A DNA stretch of 6,074 bases, taken from the NCBI GenBank assembly GCA_029935695.1, contig JAOZJV010000240.1:1-6074 (forward strand), in the 5' to 3' direction. Both the position numbers and the translations under genes were made by a program. The notes under the pieces were generated by a model. That model worked only from the letters and a program-made list of their open reading frames with translations. It did no database searches and was not told the DNA's origin. Numbering within the stretch: position 1 is the first letter of the stretch; each line of letters begins with the position of its first letter. Shown in pieces: positions 1 through 5,720 of the stretch. This stretch comes from Candidatus Krumholzibacteriia bacterium (GTDB taxonomy: Bacteria > Krumholzibacteriota > Krumholzibacteriia > LZORAL124-64-63).

Positions 1-683
1 TTGAGTCTGTGGCCCGCAGGACTGCTGGCGGTCTCATTGATCTTTGCCTGGGTGTTCTGGGAGGAACTTATGCCAACGGGCTGGCGCTGGTGAGGCCTCC
101 TGGCCATCACGCCACCGCCGAACAGGCCATGGGATTCTGCCTTTTCAACAATGTGGCCGTGGCTGCGGCGGCCCTGCAAAGTCATGGTGTGGGACGGGTG
201 GCCATCGTCGACTTTGACGTGCACCACGGCAACGGCACCCAGGATATTTTCTACGATGACGACACGGTGTTGTACCTTTCCAGCCATCAGTATCCTCATT
301 ATCCAGGATCAGGGGCCGCATCGGAAAAAGGACATGGCAAAGGCCAGGGGTTCACCCTTAATCATCCTTTGCAGACAGGCTCAGGAGATGAAGAATTTCT
401 TGGGGCCTATTGTGATAACCTACTGCCCGCTCTGGTTGATTTTGAACCTGACTTCATTCTGGTTTCGGCGGGATATGACGCCCACGAGCAAGACCCCCTG
501 GCTGGTTTGAAAGTGACAACATCAGGATTCACGGCACTGACCCGGTTGCTGGTTCAGGAAGCAAAAACGGTATGCCAGGGGAGAATCGTCTTTGCCCTGG
601 AGGGCGGATACAACCCCCAGGCTCTGGCTCAATGCATTGCCGGTGCGACTGAGATTTTGGCAGCGTCCGGGAATACTGAATGA
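1..683 (+). CDS. HDAC-family zinc-dependent amidohydrolase, 5'-truncated by window edge
   Basis: This is the C-terminal part of a histone deacetylase/acetoin utilisation/acetylpolyamine amidohydrolase family enzyme, which hydrolyses acetyl-amide bonds with a zinc ion. The frame is open to the window edge (first whole codon at base 3), so the GTG at base 9 is internal; about 80-100 N-terminal residues are missing against a usual length near 300. Numbering from that GTG, the visible motifs are RPPGHHA (29-35, with the paired active-site histidines 33-34), GFCLFNN (42-48), DFDVHHGNG (68-76, zinc ligands Asp70 and His72), SAGYDAH (153-159, zinc ligand Asp157) and LEGGYN (197-202, catalytic Tyr201). 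All catalytic residues in view are intact. The DPL sequence at 162-164 and the LEGGYN form resemble class II enzymes such as HDAC6. Its stop overlaps the next start (ATGA), so the two are probably co-translated. The substrate is unknown; acetylpolyamine, acetyl-lysine or another acetylamide are all possible. Confidence 0.93.
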   Translation, partial: ESVARRTAGGLIDLCLGVLGGTYANGLALVRPPGHHATAEQAMGFCLFNNVAVAAAALQSHGVGRVAIVDFDVHHGNGTQDIFYDDDTVLYLSSHQYPHYPGSGAASEKGHGKGQGFTLNHPLQTGSGDEEFLGAYCDNLLPALVDFEPDFILVSAGYDAHEQDPLAGLKVTTSGFTALTRLLVQEAKTVCQGRIVFALEGGYNPQALAQCIAGATEILAASGNTE

Positions 684-1291
684 AGCCATCTGCCCTGGTA
701 CTCATTCCCTACCTGGCCATGATTCTGGGTTTGCACATGCTGCAAAGTGCCTGGGTGGCCTTTGCCATTTACCATGGGCTGATTTTCCTGTCTCTGGCGG
801 CTGTAAAAAATCGGCCTCTGTGGAAAGAGCTGCTTCAGGGTTGGGACATGAAACTGGGCCTTGGCGCTGTTGTGTTTGGCCTCGGCGGTGGAGTGGTTTT
901 GTATTTGCTGGCCCCCTTGGCGGAAATCAATCAAGCCATGATCGACCCCGTTCTTGGTCGGCTTGGGCTGCAGGGAATCTGGTGGTTTGTTTTTGTATTG
1001 TACCACTCTCTGGTGAATCCATGGTTTGAAGAAATTCTATGGCGCGGAAAACTCGGAGATGGTAAAAAGTGGCCCGTTGTGAATGATTTGCTCTTTGCCG
1101 GGTATCATTTACTGGTGCTGGTCTTGTTTCTGGACTGGATCTGGCTGGTGCTGTCCATAGTGCTGCTGACATTGGCCGGATGGTTGTGGCGGCTAATGAG
1201 AAGCCATCAAAAGGGCCTGTTGCTTCCGGTGATCAGTCACATGGCTGCCGATACCAGCATCATGGTGGTGATTTATTACATCAGTCGGTGA
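680..1291 (+). CDS. CPBP-family intramembrane metalloprotease-like protein
   Basis: This is a 203-residue hydrophobic integral membrane protein. It carries the three signatures of the CPBP family (CAAX protease and bacteriocin-processing enzymes, Abi/Rce1-like). These are EExxxR as EEILWR (Glu117, Glu118, Arg122), FxxxH as FAGYH (139-143) and HxxxD/N as HMAAD (187-191). Hydrophobic stretches near 5-42, 60-80, 98-112, 137-172 and 190-200 suggest about six to eight membrane passes, with the active-site residues in the membrane. The ATG at 680 overlaps the upstream stop by four bases (ATGA), which implies translational coupling to the HDAC-like gene and fixes this start. The family cleaves peptide bonds within or near the membrane, and members serve in bacteriocin immunity, prenyl-protein processing or membrane-protein handling. 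Nothing in the window names the substrate: no bacteriocin peptide or CAAX protein is visible nearby. Confidence 0.85.
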   Translation: MKPSALVLIPYLAMILGLHMLQSAWVAFAIYHGLIFLSLAAVKNRPLWKELLQGWDMKLGLGAVVFGLGGGVVLYLLAPLAEINQAMIDPVLGRLGLQGIWWFVFVLYHSLVNPWFEEILWRGKLGDGKKWPVVNDLLFAGYHLLVLVLFLDWIWLVLSIVLLTLAGWLWRLMRSHQKGLLLPVISHMAADTSIMVVIYYISR

Positions 1292-1300
1292 AAACTTTTG

Positions 1301-1305
1301 AAAGG
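1301..1305 (+). promoter_or_regulatory. Ribosome binding site deciding the decarboxylase start
   Basis: AAAGG lies seven bases before the ATG at 1313. It supports that ATG over the in-frame TTG at 1298, which precedes this motif and has no good Shine-Dalgarno sequence of its own. Confidence 0.6.
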
Positions 1306-1312
1306 TTTGCAG

Positions 1313-2467
1313 ATGAATCCCTTCGAACTCTCTACCGAAACCATTGAAGACCTGGTCCGCCAAAACGGGACCCCTATCTATGTGGTCAGCCGGGAAAAAA
1401 TTCGCGAGAACTTCAAACGCCTGGATGATGGCCTGCCTGCCGTGAAGTTTTTCTACGCCATGAAGGCCAATCCCTGCCATGAGATCCTGCAAACCCTCAT
1501 GGCCGCCGGTGCCGGTTTCGATGTGGCCTCCAAAGGGGAAATTCTGGCTGCGGTGGCCGCTGGCGCCGACCCCAAAGAAGACCTGATTTTTGCCGATACG
1601 GTGAAAGACCCCAGGCAAATTGCCTACGCCCACAGCATCGGCCTCGATGACTTCACTTTCGATAATCATTCAGAAATCACACAAATTGCCAGGCACGCTC
1701 CCGGGGCTAAAGTGCACTTGCGCATTGTCGTGTCCAACAAGGGCAGCGTGGCCCATCTGAGTCATAAATTCGGAGCCGATGTTGAAGATGCGATACCACT
1801 GTTGCTGGCAGCTCGCGACCAGGGACTGGTTCCCCGGGGCATCAGTTTTCATGTGGGCAGCCAGTGCCTCGACGCCCAGCGTTACGTGGAGGCCCTCGAC
1901 ACCACTCACGGTATTTTTGAAAAGGCTCTCGCCGCCGGTATCGAGTTGAAAACCATTGATATCGGAGGCGGATTCCCGGTTCATTATATTGATGAAGATA
2001 TCGACATTGAAGACATGTGCCGCACCATCAGAGAGCACTACAGAAAACTGTTTGGCGAGGACAGCGGAAGAACCTGCCACCTGATGGCCGAGCCCGGCAG
2101 GGCCATCGTTGGCGACGCCATGATTCTCGTCACAAAAGTAATATCCGAGTCGGTGCGCCAGGGCCAGAACTGGTTGTATTTTGACGATGGAACCTATGGC
2201 AGCTTCATGGAAGTTCTGCTTTATCAAATGAAATTTCCCTGGCGCACAAACACCCGGGGCCCCATGACTCCCTACGTGCTGGCAGGACCAACCTGCGATT
2301 CCATTGATGTTTTTTCCCGAGATTCAGGTGGCGAAATCTGCACCGTGGATTTGCCGGAAATGCACCTGGATGACTTGCTCATTGCCGGCAGCATGGGAGC
2401 TTATACGTTCTCCGAGTCCACCCGGTTTAATGGATTTGAGCCGCCGAAATTTGTCTTTTTTGATTGA
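1313..2467 (+). CDS. Ornithine/lysine-type PLP-dependent decarboxylase (fold III)
   Basis: This 384-residue protein is a complete alanine-racemase-fold (fold type III) amino-acid decarboxylase. It most likely converts ornithine to putrescine in the cytoplasm as the entry step of polyamine synthesis. From the ATG, the N-terminal PLP barrel carries YAMKAN (48-53, PLP-linked Lys51), FDVASKGEI near 69-77, HVGSQ (180-184), GGGFP (218-222) and AEPGR (259-263, phosphate and glutamate contacts). The C-terminal beta domain carries the FDDGTYGSF segment (290-298), GPTCDS (325-330; Cys328 and Asp329 match the catalytic CD pair of ornithine decarboxylases), GAYT (362-365, Tyr364) and FNGF (373-376). The CD pair favours ornithine/lysine decarboxylase over diaminopimelate decarboxylase, which usually has CES there. 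The start is set by AAAGG seven bases upstream. The gene follows the CPBP gene after 21 bases and probably shares its transcript. Ornithine versus lysine cannot be settled by eye: a second substrate-contact position has Gln305 where trypanosomal ODC has Asp332. Confidence 0.9.
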   Translation: MNPFELSTETIEDLVRQNGTPIYVVSREKIRENFKRLDDGLPAVKFFYAMKANPCHEILQTLMAAGAGFDVASKGEILAAVAAGADPKEDLIFADTVKDPRQIAYAHSIGLDDFTFDNHSEITQIARHAPGAKVHLRIVVSNKGSVAHLSHKFGADVEDAIPLLLAARDQGLVPRGISFHVGSQCLDAQRYVEALDTTHGIFEKALAAGIELKTIDIGGGFPVHYIDEDIDIEDMCRTIREHYRKLFGEDSGRTCHLMAEPGRAIVGDAMILVTKVISESVRQGQNWLYFDDGTYGSFMEVLLYQMKFPWRTNTRGPMTPYVLAGPTCDSIDVFSRDSGGEICTVDLPEMHLDDLLIAGSMGAYTFSESTRFNGFEPPKFVFFD

Positions 2468-2481
2468 GCCGGCAAGTGGTG

Positions 2482-4281
2482 TCAATGGCGGGAATTACTG
2501 TTTTCACCAGAATACATTCTTTCAATTAATTGGCGATATTTTTCCGCCACCACTTTCCGTTTCACTTTCAAAGTCGGTGTGATTTCTCCCGCCTGCTGAG
2601 AGAACTGCCTGGCCACCAGAGTGAAACGTTTGATTTTTTCAAAAGGCGCCAGGTTTTTGGAATGTTCGCGGATGCGTTTGTTGTACAGCTCGACCACCTC
2701 GGGCAATTTGATCAACTCTTCATGATTTCTGAATTGGAGCTGTCGTTGTTTGGCAAAATCCGCCAGGTTTTCAAAGGCCGGCACGATGATGGCGCTGATG
2801 AACTTCTGTTTGTCGCCAATGATGGCCAGCTGGTCGATAAAATGATCCTTGCCCACCATGGTTTCGATGCGCTGAGGCGCAATGTTTTTTCCGCCGGCAG
2901 TGATGATCAAGTCTTTCATGCGATCGGTGATGAGCAAATAGCCGTCTTCGTCAATGCGGCCGATGTCCCCGGTGCGGAACCACCCTTCAGTGAAGGCCTT
3001 GGCATTGGCTTCGGGCATGCCGAAATACCCCGACGTGACGTTGGGGCCTTTGACTTGAATTTCTCCCGTGTCGGCGATACGGATTTCCACCCCATCGACC
3101 GGCTTGCCCACCGTTCCGAATTTGAAATCGCCGGGTGAGTTGCACGTCAGCATGGGTGCGGTTTCTGTCAGGCCGTAACCCTGGCAAATGAGCAGGCCCA
3201 CTTTGAGGAAGAAATCCTCCACGCTGCGATCGAGGGCGGCGCCTCCTGAAGAGAGAAAGTTTTTAGGCCCACCCACCACATTGCGGATTTTTGTGAGCAC
3301 CAGTTTATCTGCTATGCGGTAGCGCATTTTGAGGCCGCCGGAAATTTCGTTTCCTGCGTAATGGGCGGTCCAATATTCCTCTCCCACCCCAAGGGCCCAG
3401 GCAAAAATTTTCTTCCGCAGCGGAGGCGCGCTTTCAGCCTTATCCAGAATAGCGGCATGGATTTTATCGTACAACCGGGGGGCACTGACCATCACCGTGG
3501 GCCGGACTTCAGCCAAGGTTTCGATGACTTGTTTGGGGTCCTTGAGGATGGTGTTGGTGGCCCCGCTGAGCAGTACGTATATAGACCAGGAACGTTCGTA
3601 AACGTGGCTCAAAGGAAGAAAGCAAAGAGAAATATCGTTGGCATCCACCTCGAAGCGTGAATCGAGGGTGGTGTGCTGGTTCACAAAATTGGCATGACTC
3701 AGTTGCACACCCTTGGGCCGGCCGGTGGTGCCGGATGTGTAGATAATTGTGGCAAGGTCATCTCCAGCCATGGTTTGGTGGCGGCTGGCGATGTCCATGG
3801 TGGTGGTTTCGGAGGGCCTGGTGGCTAAAAAGTCTGCAAAGGCCAGGATTTTGGGATCGTCGGTTCGGGCGTCGGGATCCATCAGGATGAGGTTTTCCAT
3901 GGCGGGGCACTGGGACAAAGCGGCACTGGCCACAGGAATTTCGGCTTCGCCTCCCACCAACAACAGGCGCATTCCAGAATCGTTGGCGATCACACTCAAC
4001 TGTTCGGCGGTGCTGGTGGCGTAAATGGGCACAGTGATGGCGCGGATGGACAGTATGGCATAATCGGCAATAAGCCACTCGGGCATGTTGGGCGAAAAAA
4101 TGCCCACACGGTCGCCCGGTTTGATGCCATGCTCCACCAGACCGGCAGCAAAATTTTCGATGGCTGCGGCCATTTCTTCATAAGTGTGGTGGTGCCACTG
4201 GGTGCCACGTTTGTGGCGCAGGGCGGTTTTGGTGCCGTAGGTTTTGGCGGCAGCCAGAATTTGCAGACCGATGTTTCGCAA
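2482..4281 (-). CDS. Long-chain fatty acid-CoA ligase (AMP-forming, FadD15-like)
   Basis: This 599-residue ANL-superfamily adenylating enzyme activates a long-chain fatty acid with ATP, then transfers the acyl group to coenzyme A, feeding beta-oxidation or lipid synthesis. Motifs run in order: the P-loop YTSGTTGRPKGV (181-192), PLSHVYER (223-230), QGYGLTETAP (367-376, the adenine and acyl-adenylate site), WFRTGDIG (434-441), ITDRMKDLI (451-459, the hinge to the mobile C-terminal domain) and ITPTLKVKRK (567-576, containing the probable adenylation lysine, likely Lys572). The length, VYER segment and TPT-LK ending fit the roughly 600-residue FadD15/eukaryote-like ACSL group better than the shorter E. 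coli FadD. No transmembrane segment is obvious. The start is TTG, preceded by AGGAG with eight bases between; no ATG in frame is as well placed. It converges on the decarboxylase gene with 14 bases between stops. It lies 114 bases downstream of the unrecognised minus-strand gene, with its own likely promoter in that gap. Chain-length preference cannot be read from sequence. Confidence 0.93.
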   Translation of the reverse strand: MRNIGLQILAAAKTYGTKTALRHKRGTQWHHHTYEEMAAAIENFAAGLVEHGIKPGDRVGIFSPNMPEWLIADYAILSIRAITVPIYATSTAEQLSVIANDSGMRLLLVGGEAEIPVASAALSQCPAMENLILMDPDARTDDPKILAFADFLATRPSETTTMDIASRHQTMAGDDLATIIYTSGTTGRPKGVQLSHANFVNQHTTLDSRFEVDANDISLCFLPLSHVYERSWSIYVLLSGATNTILKDPKQVIETLAEVRPTVMVSAPRLYDKIHAAILDKAESAPPLRKKIFAWALGVGEEYWTAHYAGNEISGGLKMRYRIADKLVLTKIRNVVGGPKNFLSSGGAALDRSVEDFFLKVGLLICQGYGLTETAPMLTCNSPGDFKFGTVGKPVDGVEIRIADTGEIQVKGPNVTSGYFGMPEANAKAFTEGWFRTGDIGRIDEDGYLLITDRMKDLIITAGGKNIAPQRIETMVGKDHFIDQLAIIGDKQKFISAIIVPAFENLADFAKQRQLQFRNHEELIKLPEVVELYNKRIREHSKNLAPFEKIKRFTLVARQFSQQAGEITPTLKVKRKVVAEKYRQLIERMYSGENSNSRH

Positions 4282-4288
4282 AATGGGA

Positions 4289-4294
4289 TCTCCT
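4289..4294 (-). promoter_or_regulatory. Ribosome binding site for the TTG-started ligase gene
   Basis: On the minus strand AGGAGA occupies these bases, leaving eight bases from AGGAG to the TTG at 4281-4279. This near-perfect Shine-Dalgarno sequence is the main support for the non-ATG start. Confidence 0.7.
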
Positions 4295-4364
4295 GAAAAG
4301 AAGGGTTTCCGGTAGTATACTTTGTTTTGGGGTGAATGTCCTGAAAAAGAAGTTTTGGGGTGAA
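4291..4364. repeat. Short direct repeats in the ligase promoter region
   Basis: GTTTTGGGGTGAA occurs twice, at 4324-4336 and 4352-4364, 28 bases apart start to start. A second motif also occurs twice, as TCCTGAAAAGAAG at 4291-4303 and, with one extra A, TCCTGAAAAAGAAG at 4339-4352. The region therefore reads as two copies of one module, with about 20 extra bases in the copy nearer the gene. That insert holds the candidate -10 element. The arrangement suggests either a tandem duplication or paired sites for a regulator. No known operator consensus was recognised. Confidence 0.65.
4314..4342 (-). promoter_or_regulatory. Candidate sigma70-type promoter for the acyl-CoA ligase gene
   Basis: Reading the minus strand, AGGACA (4342-4337, four of six matches to TTGACA) is followed by a 17-base spacer and TATACT (4319-4314, five of six matches to TATAAT). 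Transcription would begin near 4307, giving a leader of about 26 bases with the AGGAG site inside it. One of two direct repeat copies lies within the spacer, as expected of an operator. Judged by eye only. Confidence 0.5.
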
Positions 4365-4395
4365 AACGTTATTTTGTGCTTTCTCTCATCGCCAA

Positions 4396-5562
4396 TCAAG
4401 AAAACTCAAACCTGATCAGGCGTTTCAACAAAGCCGTCTTCCGAAATGCCAAAACAGTGCGGGACTCCTGCGAAACCCTTGGTTCTTCATCACGCTTCAA
4501 ACCCACAAGACCGAACCATTCGAGATAAACCAGAAAACGATGCCTTACAATGGCCGACCTGATGTCGTAAAGCTGCCTGTCAAATATCCTGGCCACCGAG
4601 GGCAATATCAGTTGTTCACTTGTTTGTCCCAGGTCATGCCAACCATCCTTAAGGGCCGACAATTGATAAAGACTGTATCCAATAGAGTCCTGAAACTCCG
4701 GCAAATCCATCATGCGATCTCTATAAGACAAGTTGAAATCCCGGAAAAACGTGACGAAGAGGATAAGGAAAAGACTTCCTTCAAAACCAGGCGCCATGAG
4801 TTCCTGGCCCATGGAGGTGACCTGGAATTTCTGTTTTCTCATTTTAATTGTGTCAGCCAACTCCAGAACAATTCGAATGATCTCCAAAGCTGGAACATCA
4901 GATTCATTAATGACCTTATAGTGTTGTTTTAGAAGGAGCAGGTATCTATCTGAAAAACCCATCTGCTCTATTATGGAAGCGACAAATTTCCGGTTCAGGT
5001 TGCCCGCCGTTGTGGCTTTCGTTCCCTTTGCTGCCAAAGCATGCAAAATCAGATGCGCTCTAGTGATAATGGGTGTGGATATGACTTCGCTGGTTGTCAG
5101 GTCATGGCACAGCTGTATACCAGGAGTAGCAGGGGACCAATCCTCATGAACAAGACAATGGACCTCCCGGGAGGACAGATTCCCAAAGTCAGGACGAGGT
5201 TCACTGTTCAAATGATCCACGAGAATTTCCAGGGTTTCATTTGTTTGGCCGATGGGGGCATTTGGTGCAAAAGAACGGTGCATTTCTTCCCCTGCGGCAA
5301 GGAGCTTAACCAGAACATGCTTGAGTGCTTTGCGGATTTTGGGGTTGTTGAGTCTGGTGATGGCCGTGATGGTGGCGGCAGACAAGGTTACTATTTCATC
5401 GGCGGTTAAGTTGGGTATCCCCAGCGTTTGGGGGGATAATTTTTGGCGCAGGCCCGGAGGTATTTCTGTGTTTTTTATTAGAAGGGCATAGTCCGCGGGT
5501 GTCAGTTTGGAGATCATTTGAACCTGCTTTTGTCTGGTGATGGTTATTGCCGATGGCAACAT
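4396..5562 (-). CDS. Unrecognised protein, 373-388 residues
   Basis: I do not recognise this gene. The frame is intact over 388 codons from the ATG at 5562. That ATG has no visible Shine-Dalgarno sequence. The in-frame ATG at 5517 (residue 16) has AGCAGG five bases upstream and begins MISKLTPADYALL, so a 373-residue product is at least as likely. The protein looks soluble, with no signal peptide and mostly mixed helical character. An LSSREVHCLVHEDW segment (129-142) leads into a basic, Gly/Thr-containing stretch at 179-194 (KGTKATTAGNLNRKFV). A similar KFQVTSMGQEL segment at 245-255 follows. The second half has a hydrophobic-aromatic run at 263-276 (LFLILFVTFFRDF) and another near 343-353 (FLVYLEWFGLVG), then a basic C-terminus. 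The two basic, Thr-Gly segments followed by helices could be winged-helix-like, but this is a guess. The gene is divergent from the HEAT-like gene and on the same strand as the ligase, whose own promoter appears to separate them. It has no strong terminator. Confidence 0.8.
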   Translation of the reverse strand: MLPSAITITRQKQVQMISKLTPADYALLIKNTEIPPGLRQKLSPQTLGIPNLTADEIVTLSAATITAITRLNNPKIRKALKHVLVKLLAAGEEMHRSFAPNAPIGQTNETLEILVDHLNSEPRPDFGNLSSREVHCLVHEDWSPATPGIQLCHDLTTSEVISTPIITRAHLILHALAAKGTKATTAGNLNRKFVASIIEQMGFSDRYLLLLKQHYKVINESDVPALEIIRIVLELADTIKMRKQKFQVTSMGQELMAPGFEGSLFLILFVTFFRDFNLSYRDRMMDLPEFQDSIGYSLYQLSALKDGWHDLGQTSEQLILPSVARIFDRQLYDIRSAIVRHRFLVYLEWFGLVGLKRDEEPRVSQESRTVLAFRKTALLKRLIRFEFS

Positions 5563-5602
5563 GATATCAAAAAATGAGCCTGAGAGATGCAGAATTTCTA
5601 AA

Positions 5603-5620
5603 ATTCCCGCCGGCGGGAAT
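5603..5620. repeat. Perfect 18-bp palindrome, ATTCCCGCCGGCGGGAAT
   Basis: Both nine-base arms are exact reverse complements with no spacer. The site lies between two gene starts, 40 bases upstream of the minus-strand ATG at 5562 and about 100 upstream of the plus-strand gene, so it cannot be an ordinary 3'-end terminator of either. The CCCGC/GCGGG core with ATTC/GAAT flanks resembles dispersed extragenic palindromic (REP-like) elements of many proteobacteria. An operator for a dimeric repressor, or a hairpin in the minus-strand leader, are alternatives. Confidence 0.85.
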
Positions 5621-5708
5621 CTGGGTTGAGAATAAAAAAATCTCCCATTGCCAAAAAACGGTTGTTGAGTAATCTGATTCTGTAGACGCCACTGAGGTCC
5701 CCCAACTC

Positions 5709-5714
5709 AAGAGG
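5709..5714 (+). promoter_or_regulatory. Ribosome binding site of the HEAT-like gene
   Basis: AAGAGG ends six bases before the ATG at 5721, which supports this start for a gene whose 3' end lies outside the window. Confidence 0.6.
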
Positions 5715-5720
5715 TTTATC

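Larger units (their letters stand above)
5563..5720. promoter_or_regulatory. Divergent intergenic region with stacked dyad symmetries
   Basis: This 158-base gap separates two gene starts that point away from each other, so it should hold promoters for both. It is AT-rich apart from one GC-rich palindrome. Three adjacent dyads occur: GAATTT-CTA-AAATTC (5592-5606), the perfect palindrome at 5603-5620, and an imperfect one at 5622-5647 around an A-rich loop. A weak plus-strand promoter candidate is TTGCCA (5648-5653), a 16-base spacer and TAATCT (5670-5675). No convincing minus-strand promoter was found. Confidence 0.55.

Noticed and set aside
9..11. GTG at base 9 as the true start of the HDAC-like gene
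   Set aside because: The frame is open upstream to the window edge and the family needs about 80-100 more N-terminal residues, so this GTG is an internal valine codon.
1298..1300. TTG as the decarboxylase start, giving five more residues
   Set aside because: The AAAGG ribosome site lies after this TTG and is well spaced to the ATG at 1313.
2463..2486. ATTGA...TCAAT dyad spanning the two convergent stop codons as a terminator
   Set aside because: The stem is only five AT-rich pairs with a 14-base loop and no T-run; it results largely from two facing TGA codons.
2530..3138. Plus-strand open frame of 202 codons opposite the acyl-CoA ligase
   Set aside because: The minus strand there encodes the conserved C-terminal half of the ligase, so the plus frame is a shadow.
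4360..4932. Plus-strand open frame of 190 codons opposite the unrecognised gene
   Set aside because: It is antisense to an intact 388-codon frame, lacks a ribosome site and shows no domain; it looks like a shadow.
5622..5647. A-rich dyad as a Rho-independent terminator
   Set aside because: The A/T run is in the loop, not after the stem, and no gene ends near it on either strand.
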